A DNA stretch of 64,000 bases from Pelecanus crispus (taxonomy: Eukaryota > Chordata > Aves > Pelecaniformes > Pelecanidae). The position numbers and the translations under genes were made by a program. Within the stretch, counting starts at the first letter, position 1. The number at the start of each line of letters is the position of its first letter. The notes under the pieces were generated by a model. That model had not been told where the DNA came from. It was given only the letters and a program-made list of their open reading frames with translations, and did no database searches. The DNA lies in contig NC_134644.1 in assembly GCF_030463565.1 (NCBI RefSeq), positions 132,367,388 to 132,431,387 on the forward strand, read 5' to 3'. Shown piece by piece: positions 38,101 through 50,065 of the stretch.

Positions 38101-41100
38101 CCTTTAGGGATTTCCTGAAGTGGAGCCTCTTTCCCTCCAGACAAATGGCCAGGGTGTAGAACACTGCACTATAAAATTAAGTGACTTAAGAACTAATTTT
38201 TGCTTATGATTTGAAACTATGACAAAGTTTGTGACTCACTGGCTGAACACACAGAATATGTACTTCATGCTTTTGCTTTACTGGGTCTAGATATTTACCT
38301 TTTAAATAACATAATACTAATATTGTGCTTTGCTATTCAAAACTCATTAGCAGAGCATGGCTACTAAGAAGAGGAAGAATGGATGAATTTTGTGAGCAGT
38401 TACTGTCACAAGGCTGTGTTTTACTGAGCCACTTGGAAGCTGCCTTGACCCATTTGAAAAGACTCATTCACTCTTTCCCTTACATTTGATACAGTGATCA
38501 TATAAGCATAAACTCTTTGGTAGAGCCCTTGTCCTGTGCATAAGTGTTCTGGGGCCGTTCTTATGATAACTACAGACTTTACTTCATCAATTTTTAAAAT
38601 CAGGTTTTGATACAGTGAAGGACTAAGTATGAAGATGCATTGTGAAAGAGTTTATCTCTGAAGCTGATTGAAGACTTCTGGTTCCATAAACTTCCTCGCA
38701 CAGGAAAAGTGCTCAAGCAGGACTGGAATAGGTTCACAAACTCAGGAATTACTGAAAGTAGAAAGGAGTCCCTACTTAGTAGCTTAATAGTTTATTTTAT
38801 CACAAACTCCAGTTTTACTTATTAATATTTAAAACTGAATTGAGCTCAATTTGTTTCAAGAAGCATCTGTCTTAGCAATGCCTTTGTGCTCACAGATTAA
38901 TTATGGAAGTATGATCTTTCTACTTTCAGATTGATTAGAAGATTGGCACCTATTTATTGGTTATGTTTCATGGAATGAAATTCCATTTTGAACTACAACA
39001 CAAAGAAGTCATTAAAATATTCAAATCAATATGCAAAAGAACTTTTAAATCTGCTCTTCAAAACCTGCTCAGGATGAAGTACGTTACAGGTAAAATTCAG
39101 ACTGGGTTATTTAACAGTTGTTTGAATACATTTTTTCAGATAAGAGCCTTAAAAATGTCCAGTAGAAATGATTGTATTGCTTGCTTCTCAGCGGAACTAG
39201 CTGCTCAGCAACTAGGTGTAACTCTGATTTAGTGACTGTGACTTAGAAAACCCAGTTCATTATGGTGATCAATAACAGTAAGTTCATCACCAGCATGGAT
39301 TCTTTTGTAAGCTTTGGTCACTAAAACTGAATTATGTGCTAGCTCCAGGGCCATTGATCATCCCAGTGGACAAGCGCCCTTGACCTACCGCTGCCCCCGC
39401 CTCTTGTGATATACAGAGGAGCCAAGAGTGCTGTAGGTCTGTGCTCTCATCCAGGCATCGCCCAGGGGTTGTGACACTGCAACTTCTACAGTTAGTGGAA
39501 GGAAAGTATAAGGACAGCAAAACCTAGTAAAATATTTCAACCCCTCTTTTTTTGTAAAATCTCATTATATAAACTGATTAAGATAAATAATGAGTGAACA
39601 GCCATCAATTTCAGAATCAAGATCTAAACAAATAGTTTCAGAACATATATGGATGTTTATGTAATATGTCAGTTTTATATAATAATTTCAGAAATTAAAT
39701 TCCATCTTATCTGGGCCTCTTTCAGTCTGTAATATTTTGGTATTTTCCAAAGGTACATACTTGAACTGTTATTGACTTTGTTTGGGGGGGTCAACACTAT
39801 GGAGATGTAATTCTACTTACTACTTATTTTTACTGCTTGATTACTTTTTTTCTAGTGATGTTAGCTGAATTAATAGATGGAGGACCTGTTATGTAAAACT
39901 GTTGACTCAACACAGCTTTGGAAAGAGCATTGCTGTGATATACATTAACTCATGTTAGAACTGCCTTAATAGACCTTGATAATGAAATCCAATCATAATC
40001 CATAACAAACAAGTAACCATTAATTAGATTAAGCATCTTTAAATTCTAAGACAAGCATCTGGAAGGACAAATGTATGAAAAAGAACAATAAATAAAAGGA
40101 GAGTAAATGACAGGATGGGAAAAAAACAGAGAAAGGCTCTCTGTGGCCGAAGATAAGGTGCTTGAAAGGTCTGTGATGGCTGTTGCAGAAGAAAGAGCCA
40201 TTTAGCTTAGAGCATTTTGGAAATAGCTGATTGGGGGAAAAAAGATTTCTTAGAAGTCAGGACAGGACATGTGTACAGGACAATGTAAGAGAAGCTGGCA
40301 GGCTTTGGACAATACACAAATAATTAAATTTTACCCAACTGGGTTGAAAACTGAGTGTTACCTCTAAGGGGTGAAACATGCAACCTAATGTTGAAACACA
40401 ACTGGGAGTCCTACTTCACATTAGAGAACATGACTTATCCAGTCTGTTTTCAGTGATTTTGAATTCCTCGAGATTTGATTCTATTCTAACTTAACTGTTG
40501 TGATGGTTGGATGCAATTGATAGGTAACGCATTGTGGAAGTTTTCACCATTCGCTGTTGTATTGTGGAGTTTCAGTACTGTGCTGTCAGATCTTTAACAT
40601 GGGTCTGCCACAACAACTATTTGAACCATAGGTAACAGTAAGTGGTTGGAGATGAAGAGTGAAAGATTGTGAAAATGGACTGTTTGAATAAAAATAACTT
40701 TCCATCAGCTGTAACCAAGGACGAAAGAAGTGCTATTTGTGTAACATGCATACTTGTTTGGGTTTGTATTTTGTTCCTTTCCTCAACAATAAGGTGGGCA
40801 ACAGTACAGACAGTGTATGGCTTGATAATAGAGGCTGAAAGGTGAAAAACCTCTCCTAAGGTTTTATTCCCAGTACTCTTGAAAATACCTGCCATTTGGT
40901 GCAATCTTACCCATTTTTAAAGGGAAAAAATGCAGTTCAGAAAAAAGAAGCTATGTCTGGCAAGGGCAATTTAGCAGGGAAATTATCTCATTTCTTCCTC
41001 TAATTTGAGACAGAATTTGAACAAAGAGCTCTCAAAGCGCCGTGATGCCTTCCGGCCCCTCACCAAACAAGCACTCCTGCTAATTTAGCCAGCCCTTCCT

Positions 41101-42520
41101 GTATCCACAGCAAGTTGGAAGGATATTTCTCTTTTCTCTTCAGCCTTTTGGCTGGTCTAATTGAGGGCAGTGAACTATTTTGTTCTTCTTGTGAAATGCA
41201 CTTCATAAAAAGGGTTCCACTTTGTACTTCCTTTAAGGATATTCAGCTTTAAATGTTCTTCTCACAAGTTGGTGTCATTTTAATTACTCCAACATATTCT
41301 TCACTTGGTCTGAGATCTTTAAATAAGGGAGAGCTCTTAGATGTATTTCCTCCGACTAATAGGTACCTCTGCAACAGAAAAGCATGTGAGAGTCAGATAT
41401 TTTACTAGGCTTGATAGACATATATAAAAGACATTCTGAGTAAAAAAACCCCAGACTTTATTATTTAGTGTTTACAATGCAAATGAGTCTTCCAACCCTC
41501 AAATCTCTTAAAGGATTACATCAAGAAAGGAAAACATGACAATGCATTACCTTGTAGGAGACATTTCTTACCAAAACCAGAGATCACTTAGGATTAAAGT
41601 TATATACATTTCCTGTAGGGTCAGGAAAGAACTTGTGTCAGCTTGCTCTTTTGACAAACACTGACAGTCCTTTTCATATGCTTTTCTTCATCTCAAAGGC
41701 AGCTAGTTTGGTCCATTATGACTAAAAAAATATGAGGTGTAGATAATCAGGGAGTGGGATCTTGGAATTGATCATGGAGTAAGTTATTTAACAGCCTAAG
41801 TATACTCACTGTTTACTACATAACCATAACCTATTTCAAAACATTTTGTTATTTTACAGGAGGAAATGTGAGACCAAAGTGCAGTAGGTGATTTTAGTAG
41901 TACCTTTTCTTTGCTAGAGCAACACATTTCCCAGCATAAAACTCCCTTGTCTTTTCATTCACTACCTCTAGTAACTTTCACCTCATATGGGAAGACATTT
42001 TATAGACAGAATGTACAGGAATAAAAATAGAAAGCAATTTACCTCATATAAGACCTGAGAAAGTCATATAACATTTTTATATGATTCAGATTAGCACCAT
42101 CCAGGGTTTAGTTTGATGTCTTTTAAAATGCACTGCTTCTGACATATAAATACCAAATCCTGTGCAAGAGAAAAGTCTCTAAAGGTTTACAACATGGGTT
42201 TCATGAAAAATAAAAATGATTTCCAGTTCTGCAAACCCTCTGTTTAGTTCTGATTTTATGTGTCTTAAAAGGACTCTTCTAAAAAAACAATCTGTTTGTC
42301 CACATGATAAAATTGCTCAGTTGCACAGCTGAGACTGGGGTTTATAGCAGGAATTACGGACAAAATGTAAGTCTCGACAGCACTGCTTATTGGAGTGTGA
42401 ACGCTTAGAAACACAGTCCAAGTGTTTGAAATGCAGTCTTTTCCCTTGCTTGTTATTACAGAATCCAAAAGGGGTGGTTTCAGGCATCTTGACATTCAAA
42501 GTGTAAAATGAGAGGCTATT
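35125..42520. other. Unique AT-rich non-coding stretch
   Basis: This is 7.4 kb with no recognisable gene or transposon. Frames such as 35037-35417 (+, 126 codons, starting inside the LTR), 38957-39232 (+) and 40617-40904 (-) have no family match. Simple runs are short. Much of the stretch lacks CpG and any repeat signature, consistent with old unique intergenic or intronic DNA. Confidence 0.55.
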
Positions 42521-42531
42521 GATCATCAAAT

Positions 42532-43141
42532 CTGGGCTGCATCAAAAGAAGCGTGGCCAGCAGGTCGAGGGAGGTGATTCTGCCCCTCTGCTCTGCTCTG
42601 GTAAGACCCCACCTGGAGTACTGCGTCCAACTCTGGGGCCCTCAGCACAAGAAGGACATGGACCTGTTCGAGCGGGTCCAGAAGAGGGCCACCAAAATGA
42701 TCTGAGGGCTGGAACACCTCTCCTATGAGGCCAGGCTGAGAGAGTTGGGATTGTTCAGCCTGGAGACGAGAAGGCTGCGAGGAGACCTTATTGTGGCCTT
42801 CCAGTACTTAAAGGGGGCCTACAGGAAAGATGGGGAGAATCTTTTTAGCAAGGCCTATTGTGACAGGACAAGGAATAATGGATTTAAACTGAAGAAGAGT
42901 AGATTTAGACTAGACATTAGAAAGAAATTGTTTACAATGAGTGTGGTGAAGCACTGGAACAGGTTGCCCAGAGAGGTAGTGGAGGCCCCATCCCTGGCAA
43001 CATTCAAGGTCAGGTTGGACGGGGCTCTGAGCAACCTGATCTGGTTAAAGCTGTCCCTGCTCACTGCAGGGGGGTTGGGCTAGATGACCTCTAAAGGTCC
43101 CTTCCAACCCAAAGCATTCTGTGATTCTATGATTCTATGAT
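42532..43141 (+). mobile_element. CR1 LINE, 5'-truncated, a second subfamily
   Basis: The element starts at TCTGGGCTGCATC and ends with GATTCTATGATTCTATGA. It encodes the C-terminal reverse-transcriptase region and a 3' UTR with the GGGTTGGGCTAGATGACC block. The sequence differs clearly from the copies at 7.3, 28.6 and 59 kb: [33 protein letters not shown] replaces the [15 protein letters not shown] type, so it belongs to another CR1 subfamily. One in-frame TGA at 42703-42705 interrupts an otherwise continuous frame from the start of the element to 43083. The flanks show a weak direct repeat, discussed in the findings. Confidence 0.95.
42535..43083 (+). pseudogene. CR1 ORF2 C-terminal fragment with one nonsense codon
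   Basis: In a single frame the segment encodes [13 protein letters not shown], [35 protein letters not shown], then TGA (42703-42705), then [28 protein letters not shown] and on to the [20 protein letters not shown] block. A single A-to-T change from the usual AGA arginine codon would account for the stop. It has no start of its own because the element is truncated. It has no function and serves as an age marker. Confidence 0.88.
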
Positions 43142-43150
43142 CACTAAATG

Positions 43151-44204
43151 TGGGCTAAGGAGAACCTAGAATTAGTTTTCCTTGAGGGCTCCTCTGTAAC
43201 ATGAGTGTTGTAACTCTACAACTAATACGACAGCTTTGCTCGTTCAGAACAAAGAGGCAGAGAAGGTTGTTTTGCCTAGTTGGTATTCAGAGTTCCACAG
43301 GTAGAGAATGAACAATCAGTTAGATGTACAGTTATGAAAAATCCTGAACACTGCACTACATCTGGCATCTTCTTTCCTCACAGATGCTGTTAATATCATA
43401 TTTTCGGAATAGTCTATATACGAATGTGATAAGGAAATGCTAATCACCCTTAAGACCTAGGACACTTTTCTGACATTTTTCACTAAACTTCGCAGTGATT
43501 ACTTGCTTCATCAGCTTATGACACTCTAATTCCATTGGCCAAGAATAGCCATCATAAAGGCTAACTGGTGTTTTGTCAGTACAACAAATGACGCTTCACT
43601 TTTTATTCAATGCATCACTGCATTTCAGAAGAAGAAACAGGAATTTCAAAAACCTAACAATGTTTAATCTTCAACAGAGATTAAACTTTATCCTTCCTTA
43701 TCGTCCTACCAAAGAACATGTACTGCATTAAGCATTCATAAGCTTTTTGGATGGTACAACAACATTTGGCTGGTACATCTTCTTGTCTCAGAGAAAGATT
43801 GCATCTAATATATGTACTCACTAAACCAGCTAACAGAAAGACTTGTTATGATTACACCAAGAGATCTCAATGTGCCAGCCACCATTAAGTGCTATCGTAT
43901 CATGGCAAGTTGAAGAGGGGAGTAATATATTTGGAGGGTGAAGGGAAGCAATTTCCAAGAATTTAGAACTAGACAATTACTTTTGTAATTTCATTTCCAA
44001 ATTTTACCACATTTGTGATAATTAGGGTCAAAATAAACCAACCTGAACTTCTCTTCTGCAGTTTGAGATGAACAAAGTTATGAAACAAATTGGAAGTGGT
44101 AATACAAGACAAAACTTGCCAAAGATTGCATGCAGCAAGAAGGCCTAATTCACTTTTTCACAGGTCATCAATGCACTAGGAATTTTCATTAACAGTGTCC
44201 AAGA
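43151..44204. other. Unique non-coding stretch between CR1 and solo LTR
   Basis: Nothing recognisable. AT-rich, with no frame long enough to consider. Confidence 0.6.
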
Positions 44205-44209
44205 AGAAT
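44205..44209 (+). repeat. Target-site duplication AGAAT, left copy
   Basis: Identical to 44811-44815 on the other side of the solo LTR. Confidence 0.9.
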
Positions 44210-44810
44210 TGTGCTGGTTGTGATTGGGATAGAGTTAATTTTCTTCATAGTAGCTAGTATGGGGCTATGGTTTGGATTTGTGCTGGAAAAAGCATGAATA
44301 ATATAGAGATGTTTTCATTACTGCTGAGCAGTGCTTACGCAGAGTCAAGGCCTTTTCTGCTTCTCACACCACCCCACCAGTGAGTAGGCTGGGGAGGGAA
44401 GTTGCACAAGAAGTTGGGAGGGAACACAGCCAGGACAGCTGACCCCAACTGACCAAAGGGATATTCCAAACCGTATGATGTCATGCTCAGTATTTAAAGC
44501 TGGGGGAAGAAGAAGGAAGGGGGAGACATTCGGAGCGATGGCATTTGTCTTCCCAAGTAACTGTTACATGTGATGGAGCCCTGCTTTCCTGGAGATGGCT
44601 GAAGACCTGCCTGCTGATGGGAAGTAGTGAATGAATTCCATGTTTTGCTTTGCTTGCGTGCACAGCTTTTGCTTTACCTATTAACTGTCTTTATCTCAAC
44701 CCATGAGTTTTCTTACTTTTACTCTTCTGATTCTCTCCCCCATTCCACCGGGGGGGAGTGAGAGAGCGGCTGTGTGCTGCTCAGTTGCCGGCTGGGATTA
44801 AACCATGACA
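44210..44810 (+). mobile_element. Solo LTR, avian ERVL-like family, variant core (copy 2)
   Basis: The LTR starts TGTGCTGGTTGTGATTGGG and ends GATTAAACCATGACA. It is flanked by a perfect 5-bp duplication, AGAAT at 44205-44209 and 44811-44815, proving the insertion ends. U3 carries TGATGTCA (44476-44483), one change from the CRE palindrome, followed by the TATA-like TATTTAAA (44491-44498). The outer ~300 bp and the 3' end block (CTCTCCCCCATTCCACCGG) match copies 1 and 3. The central part, roughly 44510-44670, is unrelated to theirs, so this is a different LTR subfamily. No internal proviral sequence remains. Confidence 0.95.
44476..44498 (+). promoter_or_regulatory. CRE-like and TATA-like elements of solo LTR copy 2
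   Basis: TGATGTCA (44476-44483) followed by TATTTAAA (44491-44498) sits where copy 3 has TGACGTCA and a TATA box. The change is a C-to-T at the CpG, the commonest decay step. Confidence 0.55.
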
Positions 44811-44815
44811 AGAAT
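44811..44815 (+). repeat. Target-site duplication AGAAT, right copy
   Basis: Identical to 44205-44209. Confidence 0.9.
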
Positions 44816-47619
44816 AGAAATGTCTTTTTAAAAACTTCTTGTGGAAGCAAGGCAGGACTGATAATAGATCTGTTTACCCTTCTTGCACTGCATCATTATT
44901 TTAGTATGAGTAGTCCTTCAAAAGTACCAGTCTGGTTTGTATTTTGCTAAACATGTTCATTGGCAAGTGTTGTCCTTGGCCTGAAGAGCTTCAAGTCTAC
45001 ATCTTCAATCAAATGAATTCAACAAAATGGAGAAGAGGATGCCTGAAAGTATTACAGCCATGGTTTAGGTGCCAATGCAACTTGAGAGCCCTGAATCGTA
45101 TGGAAATATGGTGTTCTATTGCAAATAAACAGTATCTGCTACCCCAGCTATTGTTGGCTTTAGCCTGCATTAGGTGGGTTTTGCCAGCTGTCAGCTTTTC
45201 CTGACTGCTATAATTTTATAACTCCCACATCCCCTTTCTCGGCTAGATGTGAGTACAGACAGGAGAATTTGGGCCTGACCAATTCCTCAGGATGTTCTTT
45301 TCCAAGTTTTCTTCCAGTGCTCCACAAACATAACTGCCCTCGTCTTTCCCTTGCTATTTCCCCCTTTATTCCACTGTGGCTTTTTCCTCAGTTTCACATC
45401 TACCTTCCAGCAGAAGAATCAGCTTTTAATTTTATGTCAAAAAGTCAGCTTCACCGAACAGGATTTGTTCATCATTAACATGTTTATTGTGAAAGCTCAA
45501 AATGCAAACAGCTAGCGTTGCATATCTTTGAAATTTTCTGTATCCTTATATTCTCCAAATGAACAATTTCACCTCACTTTTGCTTCCTCAGCTGGGCCAA
45601 ACCGACCATTTTACTCTGATTTTCAGTGGGCAAAATTTACCCTTTCACATTGTGGTTTGAGTTTGTATGGGTGAATTTTGCTTGACCCCATCAAAGGTGT
45701 TATTTACATGTCAAATGTGTGCTCAGTAGCCTCTCGGACCAGAAAAGGGAATTGCTGAAGCTATTCCAATCTCTTTATTTAGGGTTTTGCATTCTGGACT
45801 CCTCTGTGACTTAGAAAATTACCCCTTCATGCATGCAAACATCATCCAAATGCCAATGCATGAGCTTCTCTCCCCACTTGCTCATTTGTCTGAAGCAAAA
45901 TTATGCAATACCCGTATGACTAATTTGTTGTGAATAAAGCCCAGAGTTATAATTTGTGCCTGTTCTCTCAAAGTGGACTTTTGAGGATACTCCTTGAATA
46001 CTTTATGCCAAACATGACTGTTTGGATATTCATGCAATTAAAATGGGGGCCTCCAGTGTTTCTGGCAACTCTGTTTATAAGTCCAGCTGCATTTGGCTTG
46101 CTATTAATGTTGCAACCTCCTTTTGCCTCCGACTTCTCTTCCTTTGTCTTTTAAAAGCCAATAAAATGATCGAGACAATTTAAATGATCTCTGCATTTGT
46201 CAGTAATTGCATCTATTTCTCCAATTAATTTGCTCTAAATCTCATATTGATTACTGTCAATTTTATCACTGACCTTAAAATCTGATCTGTTTTCTGTTTG
46301 AAGGTCAACATTCTAAATTCATCACCACAGGTAGATAGTGGAAGGTAGCTGTGCTTGATGGCCTGAGCTTATCATGTATTGACAAAAGAAAGTGATTTTA
46401 AACCACTCTGGTACGTTCCAGCAACAAATTTCCAGTAAAACAAAGGGAAACAAAGGAACTTTTGTTTGTGTGAGAGTTGTGAAGATCTCGTGTAAGGAAT
46501 CTGGCTGCTGTTTCAGTGAGATTTTTTGCTGTAAGATTTTTTGTGTGTCTTGCACACATGATTATACATGTATTTTGTTCCATAGCAGCAGCAGCATTAA
46601 AATGGCTAATTTATAATAGCTGTTTTCTTTAAGGCAGATTTCACTGAAACTCATGTCCCCATGCATGCCCACCTCTGCCCCAGGGGAGCAGCCATGCATT
46701 GCCTTTGCACATGCACTGCGGGGTCTCGCTTCCTGGGAACGTACAACGTGGCTTTTCCACACGTGTGATGTTGAGTGGTGCTTCCCTGGACCAGTCCCAC
46801 GGCACGCTTGCAGGGAATCTGGAGCTTCTGGGAACTGTGGGACTTCCCAGGCTTGTGCAGGAGGTTTGGTTATGGGTGGAGGCCAGGCTTTGCTGGCTGG
46901 TTTTAGTGGAAACTTATGACAAACAAAATCTTCATGGAATACAATGGTAGGAAGGGAATGGGACATGGATCCATCCTAGACCAGTGCTGACAGCCTTACA
47001 GTATTGGATTTGGCTGCGTGCTGCTCTAGGATAAGCTCTTGAGGTCAATTTCATACAGCTCTGCCCTAATCCCCAACCTAAATTAATAGCTTTCAAAATT
47101 TTTGATCCCCCTTCTTTTGACTTCCCTGGGTATGGGGCATACTTGGAGATCTGATTCATAGTGGCATCCTGATTCCCAGAGTGCTACTTCCTGTTGTATT
47201 TAACCATGCACGCTACTGTAAGACCCAGTCAGAAAACTCTACTATTGATAGTGGTACCCTCCTTTCCACCCTCTCCATCTTCATCTTAGGTATAAGAAAT
47301 TGATCTGTTTTCAAGGATTTTGGCTTCAAACCATCCATGGAAAAAAATGTTATTACCCACTCTAAGGTCCCGAACTCTTTTAAAACGGCTGTTGTGTCCA
47401 TCTGATGATTACTGAAGGCCTTTGGTTTATTATAAAACAAATGGAAACATTTTCTCTTCATTCTAGTTCTTGTTGCCTGCCTCTGCATGACAGTTTTTCC
47501 CTTTTTTTTCCTGAATAACATATCCTATCATTTGAATAACTCCTCTAGTATAGCTATGCAGGGACAGTGCAAATTGGCCTCCACTGTTCTTTACACTGCC
47601 AATACATCTATTTACTTAT
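44816..47619. other. Unique non-coding stretch
   Basis: No gene is recognised. The CpG-bearing, GC-richer patch 46650-46920 gives frames on both strands up to 134 codons without family match. 46150-46320 is AT-rich with homeodomain-like words (AATTAATT, TGATTACTGTCAATTTTATC) and could be conserved regulatory DNA, but that is unproven. Confidence 0.5.
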
Positions 47620-48085
47620 CACTACATTCTTTAATGGTCTGGAAAAGGGATGAACATTGAGATGGCAAAGTTTGTGATGATCCTACCATTCAGGATAGAC
47701 TGGGGCAGACTGCAGAATTACAGATGTATTTTATAACAATGAGCACCTGAGCAGGTAAACTGAAATTCACTGTGGCTAAATAATAATGTGACAAACATGG
47801 CAAACAAAATCTCAACTTCACTAATACAGCGATGTGTTCTGAGGTTACTGTCATCACAGAGAAAGCAACCTGAAAGATTTTTCTATGAAAGTGTTGTCAC
47901 TGGTCACTAGTGGTCATAAAAGTATATAAAGCATTAGGAATGATTTGAAAGGTAATAGAAAACTAGCAAAAAAATAATGATGCCAATGAATAAGTCTGCC
48001 ACGTGTTCATATTTGGAGTAGTGCATGCAGTTCTTGTCCCCTTGTCTGAAAAAAGGATACAGTAAAACTATCCAGTGCAGAATCA
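47620..48085 (+). mobile_element. Ancient, heavily decayed CR1-type LINE remnant
   Basis: Scattered blocks in the right order betray an old CR1-type reverse-transcriptase fragment. CTTTAATGGTCTGGAAAAGGG (47627-47647) corresponds to the INDLEKG block. GCAAAGTTTGTGATGATCC (47665-47683) is the AKFADD block with two bases lost. AAGCATTAGGAATGATT (47929-47945) corresponds to the AN-LGII block. ATATTTGGAGTAGTGCATGCAG (48009-48030) with TTCTTGTCCCCTTGTCTGAAAAAAGGA after it is the YVEYCVQ-WSPYLKKD block. Divergence far exceeds that of the other copies, and no frame survives. It resembles ancient amniote CR1 rather than the bird subfamilies elsewhere in the window. Ends are approximate. Confidence 0.7.
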
Positions 48086-49784
48086 TATTCTATAGGACAG
48101 TTCCCATTGAACACTTTCTGGTCAAGCTACAGCTATGACACATGCAAAATTATTGTCCTTTTCTCTGTCTTCATCCAGTTTGAAACTTAGATTGTTCTGC
48201 CATAATATTTAGCTTGTGTAGGTTGCATTCTTGCATTGTAAGTCATCTACTTTAAAGTAGAAACTTTAAAAACTCCTTTAAAAAGAGCGTTTTGGGGGAA
48301 TTTACTACTTTATTTAGAAAAATTAAAAAGCAAATGAAACATCCACTGAGTAAAAAGACATAAAGGAATGAGAACGCAAATTTCCAGTACAGAATATAGA
48401 GAATACTTAGTTAAAGGGAGCAGGAGATAACATAGCAAACTAAAAAACAAGATGGAAAAAAAGAAGGAAGAAGGTGGTGTGGACATAGTCAGAGTAGCTG
48501 TGGGTTGGTAGGTAAGGACTCTCCATTAAGTGATGTGTTCATTCCATTCCTGACCAAGCCGAGTGCTGAGAGCTGACCTGCCCTGGCTGAGCAGAGGAAC
48601 CAGGGAGGGACACAGCAGACAGGGAGAACACTCAAAGTGGTGCGTGTTGTATGTTACCGCTTATCACCTTGAGTGCTGTCCCTGGATATCCTCACATTTT
48701 AAGATACTAGGTCTACTTTATTCTTTTCCATTATTATTTCGATGCATACCAAAGACTGGATTTCACATTTGGGAAGGAGCTACCTGGGGTAGAGAGGGGA
48801 AGAATGTTCTGATCAAGCAGTGGTCAGCACCTTTGATGAACACAAGTCTCCTACATCCTTTCCGTGAGGAAAAGCTTTTCACTGCTTCTTTTTCCTAGAT
48901 TGTTGCATGTTGTGAGGTCCTATGATGTGACATAGGCAATCACTTTCTTACCGTGTCTGTTTACCTGCATTTTTTTCCTCCATTATGCCTTCACTTTAAC
49001 AGCTTTGCACATATAACAAGTCTGCTTTCTTAATCCCTCAATCGCAACCTTGTTGCTACATGTTGAGCTGTCTTAAAGAAGTGATGTTTGGGACCTGGAG
49101 GTGTACAGGATAGTATTTATGAATAGCTCTCACATTCTCACATTGTGGCCACTGCTTCTCACACAAATATCAATAAAAGCACAGATGTCTGCATGAAGAA
49201 TGAGCATGTGGTCACACAAGGACCTAGCCATCAGACTCTGAGTTATGCTGCTTATTTATGTACAGAGTTTGCTTGGCGATACGATCTGTTGGTTACTTCA
49301 AAACAGTGCAAAAGGAGCATTAACATTCTGGCTGCTTAGAATGCAGCCTCATTATACAAACCTTAATTACAACCTTATCAAAACAGGGATTTGGGTTGTT
49401 TTAATTGGATTGGAAATATGCTTTCACTGTCCCCTACATAATTAAGTAAAATTAACACCTGGTTGTAAATGCCCCTGCACACAATAGGAATGCCAAGTTG
49501 GGAGTCTATGCAAAATGCTGGCTGAGGAATACACTTTGGCTGCATGGGGTAATCTCTCACTTTGCTGCGTTGTGATGTGGCTTCGATTACTTCCCACTGT
49601 GGCTTACAATTTGGTAAATCTATGGTAAAATTTCTAGAGAGGCTTTACACAGTGCTTTTAATCTGCTCAAACACAGTAGGATTTGGGGTCTTAAATCACA
49701 GAGGACTTTAATCTCAGCTTTGTGTTGAGGGAAGGAATGGGTGGGAAAATTATAAGCAGCACAGAAAGAAGAGTATGACAGAAT
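48086..49784. other. Unique non-coding stretch
   Basis: No gene is recognised. 49220-49470 is an AT-rich block with several AATTA and TAATTA words that could be conserved regulatory DNA. The 111-codon frame 48563-48898 has no family match. Confidence 0.5.
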
Positions 49785-49789
49785 CTAGG
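49785..49789 (+). repeat. Target-site duplication CTAGG, left copy
   Basis: Identical to 50368-50372 across the minus-strand solo LTR. Confidence 0.9.
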
Positions 49790-49941
49790 TGTTGTGGTTT
49801 ATCCCCAGCCAGCAACTAAGCACCACGCAGCCACTCACTCCCCCTACCCCGATGGGATGGGGGAGAGAATCGGAGGAGTAAGAGTGAGAAACACTCCTGG
49901 GTTGAGATAAGAACAGTTTAATAATTGAAATAAAGTAAAAT

Positions 49942-49973
<32 letters not shown>
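49942..49973 (+). repeat. (AAC)n microsatellite inside solo LTR copy 3
   Basis: About ten AAC units, followed by a TAA-rich tract to about 50000. Copies 1 and 2 lack it. In LTR orientation it is (GTT)n just upstream of the polyadenylation signal. Confidence 0.92.
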
Positions 49974-49974
<1 letters not shown>

Positions 49975-50065
49975 ATAATAATGGTAATAATAATAACAAT
50001 ATACAAAGCATGTGATGCACAATGCAATTGCTCACCACCCGCCGACCGATACCCAGACAGTTCCC

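Noticed and set aside
46653..46966. GC-richer block with overlapping 88- to 134-codon frames on both strands
   Set aside because: I considered an exon or CpG island. CpG density is modest, the frames compete on both strands, and there are no clear splice sites or family match.
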